A stretch of DNA of 64,000 bases, taken from the NCBI GenBank assembly GCA_946406115.1, contig OX291552.1, forward strand, positions 5,084,001 through 5,148,000, read 5' to 3'. The notes under the pieces are model-generated. The model was not told where the DNA came from and did not search any database. It was given only the letters and a program-made list of their open reading frames with translations. Shown here in pieces: positions 46,113 through 57,191 of this stretch. The DNA is from Apoda limacodes. Its lineage: Eukaryota > Arthropoda > Insecta > Lepidoptera > Limacodidae. Every line of letters begins with the position of its first letter. The stretch's first letter is position 1. The position numbers and the translations under genes are program-made.

Positions 46113-46275
46113 TCAGCATTTATCTAATCCAAGACTATCCCAGAACTTCTTATTTCCGAAATCAGACGAAGACGTCATCCCTATTTTAGTCGGTGAAGAA
46201 ATCTTCAAGTAATTCAATTCCGAAGATCTTGCTTTTACTGGGAGCCACTGGGTGCCGTCGGGTAATTGAGGAATA
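46113..46275 (-). CDS. Esterase gene 2, terminal exon
   Basis: Acceptor 'ttttttccag' precedes 46275. The peptide reads IPQLPDGTQWLPVKARSSEL, then NYLKISSPTKIG, and ends KFWDSLGLDKC with TGA 46115-46113. It aligns residue for residue with gene 1's last exon (both 163 nt). Confidence 0.85.
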
Positions 46276-49200
46276 CTGGAAAAAATAAAGAAGATTTATT
46301 AATTTTAATCTGGCTAAGTTTATTTTATCAATATATGACTAGGAATCATGAAATATCTCAACAAGCAAGGTCTCTCAGAACAAGTAGAGGAAAAAGAATA
46401 TTGGCGATGTGTTGTTTAATCACATACTAAATTATATCTGTCGGGGTCGCCAATGTGGAACGGCGGTAAAGACGAGATCTCCTTTCAGGCGAGGTGTTAT
46501 GCCTGGGAACCGCCGTTGTCCACTTACGTTTAAGTAGGTAAATGTAGAAAAATATAAGAAATACTATATTAAATGAAATAATTTGTATCTTACAAATAAA
46601 ATTACAGTCATTCTGGTAATCTTTTACTATATGTAGTTATTATCTAAATATTGAAATAGTAATCTTTAAATTATTGGCAACTTTATAAATATACTTTAAA
46701 TAATCAGACTTAGGCTGTTTCTAATTAATTGAACAATACTTATTCGTAGATGTAGTGATAAAATAACAAAGAATATTTTTCTTTGGCAAAGATGAATAGA
46801 TGCCAAGGGTCTGAGATGGCCTAAATTACAATTTTTTATTAAGGATTTCTTCGGATTTGCTTAGTAGTTCTGACTAAATTTTACGTGAACACGATAGTTC
46901 TGCCAAATCCTAACAAAAAGCATTTTTTGATAAATCTATTAATTTATTTGTTGTATTTTAAAATAATTTTAATTTTCAATTTATTTTTTGTATTTCAATG
47001 AAACTACTCTTTGTTACACATCGCGTCGTCCTTGATTTCACTTTATTTCACGTAGTACTGGCTCTTAACACTAATAACCACCCTACACGTTTTTAAACGA
47101 CATCCGCCGCAGTTCTGCACCTTTATTATCTACTAGCTGCTGCCCGCGACTTCGTCTGCATGAACGCTATACTATAAGATTTGTGAACAAAACCATAGCG
47201 CGGTCTAATTTGACGCCAACGCCATCTAGTTAGCAAATAGGAAACATTTTTATATGGTTTTAGATTACACGTTGTTACAGAATGCGTTGAAGAAATAAAG
47301 GTTCACTGCTCGTTACCCGTAGGTGATAGCGTGATAATATTTAGCCTATATGTTGACCCGACTTCTTAATAATATTCGTGCCAAATTTGAAGTAAATCCA
47401 TGCAGTACTTTTTGAGTTTATCCCGAACATACATACAGACAAACAGACAAAAATTCTAAAAACTATATTTTTGGCTTCGGTATTGATTGTAGATCACACC
47501 CCAAGTATTCTTTTAAAATAATATTCAATGTACAGTTTTGACTTTCCTACCATTTTATTATATGTATAGATGAGTTAGCAAAAAATTGCTACGCAACGAT
47601 AAGCTTTGTCCAAAAATTGCCAATATTTTGTTGAAGTATACTATCCCTTTTGTCGTACACAAAATCGTATTTCACAGCTCTACTGTTACGTTAAATATCT
47701 GTCCATCATATTAAATGTATGAACACAGGTTTAAAATGCATTTTCAAGGTACGGAGCTAGCACCATATAATAAATAGGCAGTAGCGGTATTAACTAAAAA
47801 AAATGTCAGTGTTGCTTCTTTTTGTTTTCGCCCCTTATTGTTGGACTTTGTTTACTGTTGTGATCGTATTACACATATTTATTTATTAAAAGAACTTAAT
47901 ATTTTGAGAAACTTGATATGTAGGACAAGGTGATGCTGGAGGAGAGACTGCAAGGAGGATGCGAAAATGGTCGCGTACAGTACGGTTTCAGAGAAACTTC
48001 CTCTCGCGAACGCTTGGGTTGTGGAATGAGCTCCCTGCCAAGGTTTTCTCCAAGGACTATAGTATGGGATTCTTCAAGAAAGAAGTTATTAGATTTATGA
48101 AGGGTCGGCAACGCACGAGTGATACCCCTGGTGTTGCAAGCGTCTATAGGCTACGTCGACCGCTTACCATCAGGAGGACCGTGTGCTTGTTTGCCACCTT
48201 AGTGGTATAAAAAAAATATATTTCACATTTTGGGTTATTATGAAATTTTTGATTGGTAACACTGCTTTTACATTGAAATTGTGAAAAAGGTTATTTATAA
48301 ATTCAAAAAGTAATTTCCTGAAACTGTGCCGTAAAATAAAAAAATCGGCCAAGTGCGAGTTGGACTCGCGCATGAAGGGTTCCGTATCATCATCTATAAA
48401 AGGGCAAAAAAATCAAGTTGGTTGAATGGGAATATCTTTGTTTTATTTTAATTTAATAATTTATTTTTAAAGTGAATATATATCTAAATATTATGTGAAT
48501 ATTTCAATCTGTTGATGTTATCAATATCAAGCAAAACAAACACGTTTGTTGTATGGGAGCCCCCTTAAATATTAATTTTATTCTGTTTTTTAGTAATATA
48601 TTAAAGCGGCAACATAAATACATCTTCTGTGAAAATTTCAACTGTCTTTATATTACGGTTCAAGATACACAGACAATACAATGACTGACGGATGGACGAA
48701 CGGACAGCAAAGTCTTAGTAATAGGGTCCCGTGTTTTACCCTTTGGATACGGAGCCCTAAAAAGGTCCATTACCTACAAAGAAAACAATTTAGAAAGCCA
48801 ACAGGAAGGTTGGTGTTATCGTAGATGAAGAAGGTGTAATTCTATCAATCTTAAAAATGTAATCTTTGTGGCATCTTCCAAAACTACGTCAAATCTGAGG
48901 GCTTAGGTACTCTGGACAAAAATTAAAATTCCAATAGAAAGTATGTAAATCTTAGTTTTAAATTGTCAAGCTTTAAAGCCAATACCTACTCTAGATCCCT
49001 ACTTACGCCGCAATTACAAGTGATTACAAGTGATCTTAGTTTTAAATTGTCAAGCTTTAAAGCCAATACCTACTCTAGATCCCTACTTACGCCGCAATTA
49101 CAAGTGATTACAGGTGATCTTAGTTTTAAATTGTCAAGCTTTAAAGCCAATACCTACTCTAGATCCCTACTTACGCCGCAATTACAAGTGATTACAAGTG

Positions 49201-52200
49201 ATCTTAGTTTTAAATTGTCAAGCTTTAAAGCCAATACCTACTCTAGATCCCTACTTACGCCGCAATTACAAGTGATTACAAGTGATCTTAGTTTTAAATT
49301 GTCAAGCTTTAAAGCCAATACCTACTCTAGATCCCTACTTACGCCGCAATTACAAGTGATAAGTAGGTAATCTCACTTTCACTTTTCAAGGTCAAGGAAA
49401 GTTATAATGTATACTCGTTCAAAGTTATATTCACAATATTTAATGGTTAGTAGAAAACCTAATCACTTAAGATGATTCGTAACCCTTAATATATAGAATT
49501 TAGAGCTATCTATTATAATAATAGTAGTAGGTATTAAAATCTTGCCGAAACTAAAAAGATACTTCATTATGTTGTATATCCATTAAAAAATAGTTTCTGT
49601 TGCTGAGTATAATAGGTAATGTTTATGTTAGGTCTGTGTGCAATAAAGTCAGTACTAAGGAATTCTTTTAAAATCAAACCACCGATATCTTTTTTTTTTT
49701 TTTTTTTCAGTTTCAATATTAAGGAGATGACGTGGATGTTTTATTTCAGGTTGCCTGTCACTGTCTCAACCAGTGAAGTTATGTTTTTTATTGTTAGGGT
49801 TCCGTACCCAAAGGGTAATTAGCGGAACCCTATTACTAAGACTTCACTGTCCGTCCGTCTGTCTGTCACCAGGCTGTATCTCATGAACCCTGATAGTTAG
49901 ACAGTTAAATTTTTCACAGAAGATGTATTTCTGTTGCCGCTATAACAACTAAAAAACAGAATAAAATAAATATTTAAGGGAGCTCCGATACAAAAAAGTA
50001 ATTTTTTTGCTCGATTTTGCTTGATATTGATAACGGCAACAGCTTAACATATTCACAGAATATTCAGTTATATAGTCACTGCAAAAATAAATAATTAAAT
50101 TCAAATCAAATATATATTAAAGAGAGGCTCCTATACAAAAAACGAGATGTTTTAGATAATAGTACGGAATCCTTCGTACGCGAATCCGACTCGCACTTGG
50201 CTGACTTTTTTAGTAATCTTGGATAATGCAAGTTTAAGAACGTGAACTGTAGACGCAATATTAACAATGGTAGATATGTATTACAAAAGCCAAGTACTGA
50301 AAACGTCAATTAAAAGATATTATATTATAAGATGGATACAACAGCGGAATTAGATTAAGTACAAGAATTGAAACAATGTAATAAAAATTTATTAAAAATT
50401 CTTCTCAATGTATTTTATGCTATTATTTAATTAAAACTAATCACTTAATAACTGTTCTATCATTAACAAAATGTCTTATGGTTATCATTACAGTGAACTG
50501 TTGAATGATTTCCTTAAAATTTCAGCCTTACAAACACTGCTAGATATAGGCTTATCCCATGTATTTCCTAAAAAAAATCGGTCTGTACCACTTGAATTCA
50601 ACTAGAACAATCATCTGAATTGTCAGTCTTCTCGGTCCTACCACATTGGTTAAAATTGATGGCGGCATGAGAGCGAAGAAGTTTTCATTATTCTTATGAC
50701 TGCGGTCTCTAATCAAAAACCTTCTTCTTTGTTAATAATTTCTACGAGCACTCTTATCATTTTATTCTGTAAAAGAGCTCCAAGCGTTGTATTTTCTATT
50801 GACTGCAGAGCATGAGCTTGTGAGGTGAATAGTCCTGATCGCTAGTAACAGTTTTAAAAAATTTTCCACTTATCCTTTTTCCCCTTATCCTGGTAGACAA
50901 AAGTTTATCATGGTTGCTGATAATCTAGGAGTAAGGCTTGCTTTTCACTTAAGGCCACAATCTATTGTAGAAGTTAGTGTTGACTGCCATCTTTGATATT
51001 GAATTCCTACACTTAAAATTTAACCTGCGCACTTATAACTTTTATATGTGGTTACACAAGAAACTTTTGTATTCATATATTAAGTGTATGGTTTGTTTAT
51101 GCACTCTTCAAGTCATCATCATCCAACAATGATGAACTTTTGTTTGTAAATAAGTTGTTGCTAAGTGATAGGTCAATAGTCTTATTACTAGTGATGCCCT
51201 TGATAATGGAAGCTTCCATAGGCTGCGGTGACCGTTTGCCACCAGGTGGACCGCAATCTTGTTTGCCACCTTAGTAGTATAAAAAAATGCAGGTTGGTTT
51301 TTATAGTTTAATTTATTATGTTGTGTTATGGTAACCATTATATTTCACAAGACTTTGCCCGCGGCTCCGCTCGTCCTAAATTTGGTTAACGGCGTAAGAT
51401 TCTTACGGCAACTACTTGATTATACCAAAGAAGTTGGTTATAGCAAGCTATAGCTGCAGTTATGGTTCGTTCGTAAAATTGGGTTACTCCCGCGGGAACT
51501 TTTGAATTTTCCGGGATAAAAAGTAGCCTATGTCCTTCCCCGGGACTCAGACAAATTTCATCTAAATCAGTTGAGCGGTTCCCGATCCATCCAGTGGTTG
51601 AAGCGTGACAAACAACCAAACATCAAAACTTTCGCATTTATAATATCAATTAAATTTTGCTAGCGGCGAGGGACTCCTTTATATAATCTCAGTATTGAAA
51701 CTGTGATTTACTCCTTAATTACCCCGCGCTAAATTCGGTAATCGGCGACTGTGATTTACTCCTTAATTACACTAATGAAGTTTGCTACATCAAGCTGTAG
51801 CTATAGCTATAGTTCGTTTAAGCTCGGTTATAGTTATTCGTGCGAGAATTTCGGGATAAAACATAGCCTATATGCTATTCCAGGACCTAACCTATATGTG
51901 TGCCAAGTTTCATCCCGATCCGTCCAGTGGTTGAAGCGTGAAGAAGTAACAAACATACACCATCACAAACTTTCGACTTAATAATTTTAATGGTATTCCA
52001 TGTGAGCTTGTTCAGTGTAGTCAGTGGCATATATTTCATTTATTCCTAAGTAACATTTAAACATTTATTAATTAATATAGGTAGTACTGCTAACTACACT
52101 ATGTCCTTTCTTATTTGCAGAAAAGTTGAAGTATTCACAAATTCAGGAGTTGATTCCATTTTGTTATCATGACAGCATAGGTATATCAATCTTGTAACAC

Positions 52201-55200
52201 ATATTCATCATTTTATTTGCAAAATAATTTAGAAAATTAGTTATAGACGGTATGATATTAAGGTAAACGGTTAGTTATAATAAGTAGGTTCTAAAGCCAA
52301 GCAGCATATTATAGGGTTTGTTTGAATAGAGTAATAGAAGAAATCTTACTCATACATCATACAATATTTTTAAGTTTGTGACAATGATGAAATGAAATTT
52401 GGCACATGCATAGATCATTATTAGAATTCAGCAATCAATATTTTATAATAATACTACTCTGTTGAATAATAATTAGCTGATTAAGTTTGTTCTGAAACTA
52501 CTTTAGGACAGAACACCTGTAGGCTATGCTGTAGGACAGTATTTGCTCTCTGCTTAATAGAAATAGATAATTGGTAGATTTCTTCTAATTCACTTTGTTT
52601 ACAATATAATTATTAAAGGTTGTTTTTTGAATTGTTTTGCCCTTGTGATTAAAGACTATTGTTGTGAGCGTTGGGTAGGAACACCTGCAGGTAACTGACC
52701 AGATATAAAAGAAAGGGTAGGAAAGTATCTAAATTCAATCCAATACCACATAAATTGTTCGTACTTCATTTATGGTGTAATAAATAGGTAGGTCCCAGTA
52801 TCTTGCCGTTAAATACTTACAAAATTCTTCGATTTTAGTAATCTTAAGTTGTCTAATTCCTAGTTTCCTTTATTAGTAGGTATCTAACAGTATTTTATAG
52901 GCAATTTTGGGTTTTAAATCAGCACAGAAAGTTTCTCTGGTATTCTTTCCACAATTTACAAACACACACAAAATTAACCAAAATTGGATTAGGTACGACA
53001 AAGCGTATCCTGACCTCGCACATTGGTTTCTGTTGTGTAACTTAACTTTGATTAATTTCTTGCGGATATCTTCTTTAACAATCAATGTTTTGAAAATGTC
53101 TAAAGTCTTTAATTTAATATATATTAGCTGTGCAATCAGAAAACGATCGGTTTGCAGCTATTTAAAAGGTAAACGCAAATTTGACAGTTCATTTTGCCTG
53201 CTAACCGCTCGCTAATCGCGATTATTGTCATACATAATAACTATTTTGGAGGATTCCTATTAAAGGTTACCGATTGAAAATGCATTTTTAACTCCTAAAT
53301 CGCCCAATAGTGGTGCTAGCCTCAACTTATCGCTACTTGCTTACTTACTTATTGCTACATAATTCGCGATTGGTGTTTGACAGCGATTATCGCGAAATAC
53401 GAGGCCCCTACACTGCTCCCGCAGGATAGATGATAGCCCCGCGGGTTGGAACTCTATTTGTTCTAGAACTGTTCGATTGATAATCGAACTCGAATCAGTG
53501 ATTTTTTGAACGTCCTCCATAGTGGCTCATACAAAGCCTTCTGCGACCGTCGTCGTCAGCGACGGCCACCCGTCAAAGACAAAAAGCGGCCAAACGGCGC
53601 GAATGAATGGCATACGCATTTTGCACTCTTGTTTTGCTCACTTTACTGAATGACTTTGTCGCAATATCTCCTTTAAAATCAGAAAACAATTTATGATAAC
53701 AATAACTCACCCTGTAGCTACGAAACTGTAAGTCATGTGAGTGAGGACGGTGCTCATCTTCAGATCTTCAGAGGAAGTCATGTTCATGTTGTACCTTTTG
53801 AATACGTGCCTGACGTCATCTGAGTGGGTGGCTCCTGAAAAATAATTCACTTTACAGTTTGTGAATTACCTTAAGCCCGTGGCAGGGCAAGCATTAAACA
53901 ACTAAAAAAAATTACTTTGTTATATAAAACATCTAAAAAGTCGCTTAAGTGCGTGTCGTATACGTATTAAGGAAACAGTTAGGGGAATAGGAGAAAAATG
54001 AAATAATGAAAATTTAACAACTTACAATAAATTAAAAAACAAAAAAAACTATTCTATTCCTCTATTTATATTTTTATTCTATAAAATAAAAATTATTGCG
54101 GATAGTTATGAAAGTATTTATTTATATTGATGATATGGCATGTATAATGTATTTTCTTCTAAGACTCCAACCTTCAGGGAGTCATAAACGAAGAAAGATT
54201 ATTTCTATGCAGGCGGTTTTCGGAACATTCAACAGTGTTGCCATTTACTGCTAGCTCTAAGTTCTGTTACTGAAAAAAAAATTATTGGCAAGAATTCGCG
54301 ATGATACATTTGGATTTAATTGAACCTTTTGACGTGATCCAACCTGGACCATATTTTTTTGTTTCGAACTCCTATGTGTGAAGAAGGTATTGTGATCGTG
54401 CGGAAAAAAACGCGTTTTTCATAAAATCTATTAATTAAAACCCGGCATTTTAGAATATTGTAACTTCAATGGATTGTATGTATACGTACCGCCCGTCGAT
54501 TGAAAAGTGTCTGATCGCAGCACGCCATTTCCTCATCAAAGAAATATGGTCCCAGTTTGACTATGTCAGCCTAGGTAAATGGTTCGAACTGCTTTATGAT
54601 ATAAAGTAGCGTAGTTCGAAATTTATAGAAACGTTTACAGACTCAATAATTTCAGCAGTAGACTTGTGTCAAATTAAAACTTGCATATATCATATAGAAA
54701 GTTTATTAAGATTTTAATACGATTTAGGAGTAAATTGAAATATAAGTGGTTTTTTATGGTAAAAAAGTCTGCTACGGCAAGCTATGGTTCGTCTTCGTGG
54801 AATTCTGTTATAATTATTCATGAGAAAACTTTTGAATTAATCGAGATAAAAAATATATCCTTCTCCTGTCGTTAACTATTCCTGGGCCAAAAAGCCTATT
54901 CATTGCGACGTGAATGATGGGCAAGCAGAAAACAAATTTACTTTAATTGATGTATTACTCGTTTTATAATAGTGTAAGGATTTCGTGAGTAACTAAACTG
55001 CACATACACAAGGTAATAATGTTAAAAGTATAAAATTGTGTGACTTACCAAAGGTATAATTACTCTTTGTCCTGACGGAAGAGTATGGCCCTCGAAAATA
55101 GTAACGGTATACATAAACTGGTTGGTCTGAACGATTTGCATGGAGTTGAGCCACCTTTCCAGCATCTGCTATAAATATGCGATCGCTTTGTGCCTGTTAT

Positions 55201-57151
55201 ATTTGTTTCATTTAATAAAAATAAAAAGCAAAACCAGAGAGGGTTGCCAGAGATATTTAATGTCGTATTTCGTAGTGAATAAATTATACATATACAACTA
55301 TCACTTTATAATAACATACTAATTTTCACCGCGACTTAGTCCAAAATCAAAATCAAAATCTTTTTATTCAAATGGGTTACTAAGAACACTTTCGAATCGT
55401 CAAGTAAATTAACTACAACTACTACTCTGTATTAGTATGAAAACTAGTTAACAAAAAAAAAAACAACCGGCTTCAAAAAGATGCAATAAAAAGGTAAAAA
55501 TAATTACTTATTTACAAAAACCTGATCTGAATTAAAGTTTGAAGTTGGTTTCATGCAATTGAAGTTTGTTATAATTTATAAGGTAAATAGACACTAACTT
55601 CAAACTGTAATTCAGATAAGATTTTTGGAAATAAGTTAATATTTTTACCTTTTAGTGTATGTTTTTGAAGCTGGTGTTTTTTTTGTCTTAAAGTTTTATT
55701 TTTTACTTTTGAGTGACGAATTGCTTTTTTCGTACACTCAAAACATCCATACTCGTAATAAAATTTTATACAATCATCAATATAAGAGGTGTTTTACCAG
55801 TTCAAAAGTAACACCAATTATTTATTTTCACTGAAAATTTAGGATTTAAATTCGCTACCATTAATACGGGACCACCTCGGAAGAATAACCTTTCAAATAA
55901 AAAAAATATTTTGCAAATCTATACATGATGGAGTTATGCCCGACCATACATAAAAATAAAATATATATAAACATCCGAATTGAGAACCTCCTCCTTTTTT
56001 AAAGTCGGTTAAAAATTCAACACGCTATAATGCTTATTTTTTATATTTGTACTTATCTACTGGTTGATTTGTTCAAAATACGGTAATTTTTATTGCAAAT
56101 TGTGACACAAATAAATCAAAACCTATGGGGTACTTTCCGTTAGCGTAGGATCATGAAATTTGGCAAGAAGCAAGATGTTACATCACAAATATAGGAAAAA
56201 CCTAAACAATGATCATAAACTGTGAGACTTATTCTCATGATAGAAGAACTATCTACATATAATAAGTTTGTACGGAACGCAAGCTAGACTCGCACTTGAC
56301 CGGTTTTTTTGTGTATTCGGTACATGTTTAAAGATTTTTTTATAACTTTTAAACCTTTTCATTGTTTTATTGGTAGAGCTGCAGAACTGTGTCAAACTTG
56401 GCCCCAAGCCTATAGAAAACTACTTTGATTTTAACGTAATATGTATGTATGTCTCCTAATCGTATACTAGATTTTGCCAGCGGCTCCGCCCGCCCTAAAT
56501 TCGGTTATCGGCGTGTACTAATGAAATTTGCTATAGCAAGCTATAGCTGTTGCTAAAGTTCGTTTAAAACTTGGTTACAGTTATTTCCACGGGAAGTTTT
56601 GAATAGAATAGGTAATAGAGTTACTTTATATTATTAGTAGTACCTAGAAGACCGAGCCTTGCTTGTTTTTTTAACAACGGAATCTATGTCAAGTAGCTTT
56701 AGTGTTGCTTAACATCGCCATCTATTGTCAAGTGGTAAAAATAATAGTATTACTACTCGGCAACAGATGTCAGGAAAAGTCATATTTTCCAGTTTATCAC
56801 TGCCTAAAAACACGGATAATTCGACGTTTTCTAAGAATGAAACCTAACTAGATCGATTCATCGCCTCCGAAATCCCAGGGGCATGCTAAATTTCATGAAA
56901 ATCGTTGGAGCCCTTTCCGAGATTCAGATTATATATATACAAGAATAACTCGTTAAAAGGTAGTCGAACCTTAATTAAATTAGCAAAGGTTCCTTCATTA
57001 GCTGGTTTGTCTTGAAAATAGTAACGTTTTATCTTCTTGGAGTTATTTCTCTGAAGGTCAGGAGATAAATTTTCATATTTAAAAATCTTGCTGAATCCTT
57101 CTTCCCAGTGTGACTGCAATTTAACTAGAAACTTCGGATCATTTAAGTATT
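46113..57151 (-). CDS. Carboxylesterase gene 2, 3' part (four exons in window)
   Basis: Exons 57151-56970, 55193-55049, 53834-53711 and 46275-46113 (614 nt, about 204 residues) form the C-terminal third of an insect carboxylesterase (family length about 530-560 residues). In order they give the helix before the family's (I/V)+.(Y/F)YF block, SDRIFIADAGKVAQLHA...PVYVYRYYFRG, the catalytic-His segment GATHSDDVRHVF, and a C-terminus ending FWDSLGLDKC. All junction phases agree. The last two exons match gene 1 in length and phase, and the two genes converge. Nucleophile Ser and acidic triad residues must be upstream, beyond the window. Introns carry MITEs, LINE tails and a minisatellite. No nonsense change is seen, so the gene may be functional; substrate unknown. 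Confidence 0.82.
46440..46525 (-). repeat. Hairpin next to a primer-binding-site-like motif (possible LTR remnant)
   Basis: 46455-46467 (gtggaacggcggt) pairs with 46509-46523 (accgccgttgtccac), leaving a two-base bulge. Inside it caggc (46486) pairs with gcctg (46501). On the minus strand the stem is followed by 'tTGGCGACCCCGACAG' (about 46453-46438), which resembles the tRNA-primed PBS of mdg1/Gypsy-type LTR elements. No internal retroviral genes follow, so it would be a solo or partial remnant. It lies in the last intron of esterase gene 2. Confidence 0.35.
46526..47130. other. Intronic DNA without recognised features
   Basis: Part of the last intron of esterase gene 2. AT-rich, nothing recognised. 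Confidence 0.4.
47131..47573. repeat. Helitron-like repeat
   Basis: Begins 'actagctgctgcccgcgact'. Continues 'cttcttaataatattcgtgc', 'tttgagtttatcccgaacat' and 'aaattctaaaaactatattt', and ends near 'ttattatatgtatagatgag'. This is one of the standard lepidopteran short interspersed families. Confidence 0.65.
47925..48215 (+). repeat. LINE 3' end (last ORF2 codons plus UTR)
   Basis: The frame reads SRTVRFQRNFLSRTLGLWNE, then LPAKVFSKDYSMGFFKKEVI, then RFMKGRQR, a typical LINE ORF2 C-terminus (R..LWN.LP..VF...Y....FK). The UTR follows with 'gcttaccatcaggaggaccg' and 'tttgccaccttagtggtata' plus poly(A). Same family as 51190-51285 and 58035-58510. Confidence 0.75.
48339..48763 (+). repeat. Full-length 'GTGCGAGTTGGACT...GGAGCCCTAAAAA' repeat
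   Basis: Both ends are present: 'cggccaagtgcgagttggac' at the left and 'ttggatacggagccctaaaa' at the right. An inverted full-length relative lies at 49794-50211. Non-coding. Confidence 0.75.
48951..49360. repeat. 84-bp minisatellite, about 4.9 copies
   Basis: Units start at 48951, 49035, 49119, 49203 and 49287, each beginning 'cttagttttaaattgtcaag' and ending 'acaagtgattacaagtgat'. The only differences I see are a/g near the end of the second unit and truncation of the fifth. Because 84 is divisible by 3, an open frame runs through all units by chance. Confidence 0.95.
49361..49793. other. Intronic DNA without recognised features
   Basis: Includes a poly(T) run at about 49690-49707. Nothing else recognised. 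Confidence 0.4.
49794..50211 (-). repeat. Full-length 'GTGCGAGTCGGATT' repeat (minus strand)
   Basis: Starts 'ttagggttccgtacccaaag' and ends 'cgactcgcacttggctgact', the reverse orientation of 48339-48763. The two copies are inverted about 1 kb apart around the minisatellite. Confidence 0.75.
50212..51189. other. Intronic DNA without recognised features
   Basis: No gene recognised. A minus-strand stretch around 50560-50860 has protein-like composition in broken frames but no motif I can name. Confidence 0.35.
51190..51285 (+). repeat. LINE 3' UTR scrap
   Basis: 'gcggtgaccgtttgccacca' and 'tttgccaccttagtagtata' plus poly(A), a short copy of the tail at 48130-48215. Confidence 0.65.
51351..51995. 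repeat. Two Helitron-like repeats, adjacent
   Basis: 51351-51640 contains 'tttgcccgcggctccgctcg', 'gcgggaacttttgaattttc', 'tagcctatgtccttcccc' and 'gatccatccagtggttgaag'. 51652-51995 repeats the series ('tttgctagcggcg', 'tagccta.atgctattcc', 'gatccgtccagtggttgaag'). Confidence 0.65.
51996..53710. other. Rest of the last intron of esterase gene 2
   Basis: No gene recognised. Short 'tcgcgattat' palindrome-like words occur at 53210-53400 ('ctaatcgcgattattg', 'gacagcgattatcgcg'), possibly a small MITE. Confidence 0.35.
53711..53834 (-). CDS. Esterase gene 2, catalytic-His exon
   Basis: Acceptor 'attatttttcag' precedes 53834; the exon ends GG at 53711, before GTGAGT. The peptide reads ATHSDDVRHVFKRYNMNMTS and later VLTHMTYSFVATG. 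GATHSDD is the catalytic-His motif. Length is 124 nt, as in gene 1. Confidence 0.88.
53835..55048. other. Intron of esterase gene 2
   Basis: No further gene recognised. 54740-54870 contains degraded Helitron-like text ('aagtctgctacggcaagcta'). Confidence 0.45.
55049..55193 (-). CDS. Esterase gene 2, exon with the PVYVY strand
   Basis: Acceptor 'aaatataacag' precedes 55193; donor GTAAGT starts at 55048. Entry is at phase 0 and exit after one base of Gly. The peptide reads AQSDRIFIADAGKVAQLHAN, then RSDQPVYVYRYYFRGPYSSV. SDR.F, the VAQLHA helix and PVYVYR(Y/F) are standard esterase features. Confidence 0.85.
55340..55445 (-). repeat. LINE/SINE 3' tail (minus strand)
   Basis: 'aaaatcaaaatcaaaatctt' at the left is the reverse complement of a TGATTTT-type 3' tail. 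The body 'gggttactaagaacactttc' and 'actacaactactactctgta' are familiar lepidopteran LINE-tail phrases. Confidence 0.5.
55449..56012. mobile_element. MITE with 'ACCGGCTTCAAAAA' termini and long hairpin
   Basis: Left end 'caaccggcttcaaaaagatg', right end 'tttttaaagtcggttaaaaa'. The arm 55449-55565 pairs with 55588-55695 ('caaactgtaattcagat', 'ttttaccttttagtg'). Same family as 16318-16826, here in an intron of esterase gene 2. Confidence 0.8.
56072..56311 (-). repeat. 'GTGCGAGTCGGACT'-family repeat (minus strand)
   Basis: 'aaaacctatggggtactttc', 'atcatgaaatttggcaagaa' and 'gactcgcacttgaccggttt' at the end. Confidence 0.7.
56467..56630. repeat. Helitron-like repeat fragment
   Basis: 'gattttgccagcggctccgc', 'attcggttatcggcgtgtac' and 'tgctatagcaagctatagct'. 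Confidence 0.6.
56636..56960 (+). repeat. Diverged copy of the 40072-40400 repeat
   Basis: 'tacctagaagaccgagcctt', 'gccatctattgtcaagtgg', 'tttcatgaaaatcgttggag' and 'attatatatatacaagaata'. It ends only about 10 bp from the 5' splice site of the first visible exon of esterase gene 2. Confidence 0.7.
56970..57151 (-). CDS. Esterase gene 2, first exon visible in the window
   Basis: Acceptor 'tttattccag' precedes 57151. The 182-nt exon enters after one base of a codon and ends at phase 0 with ...NLIK. The peptide reads YLNDPKFLVKLQSHWEEGFS and later KKIKRYYFQDKPANEGTFAN. The donor is weak (AAG|gttcga, not gtaagt). Joining to the next exon gives NLIK-AQSDRIF, a natural esterase sequence. Confidence 0.75.
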
Positions 57152-57191
57152 CTGGAATAAATAAAATTTTGAATTATATACATACATATAA

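Noticed and set aside
48951..49360. Possible CRISPR array
   Set aside because: The units are contiguous with no unique spacers, and the context is eukaryotic intron.
48963..49370. 135-residue open frame with a perfect 28-residue repeat
   Set aside because: The 84-bp DNA unit is identical even at silent positions, so the frame is a by-product of a minisatellite whose unit length is divisible by three.
50560..50860. Protein-like minus-strand stretch in an esterase intron, considered as a transposase remnant
   Set aside because: Frames are broken and no transposase or RT motif could be identified, so it is left as unassigned DNA.
56886..56969. Continuation of the 57151 exon past its donor (VRLPFNELFLYIYN...)
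   Set aside because: That sequence is the end of the 56636-56960 repeat read in the opposite sense. The next exon joins in phase at 56970.
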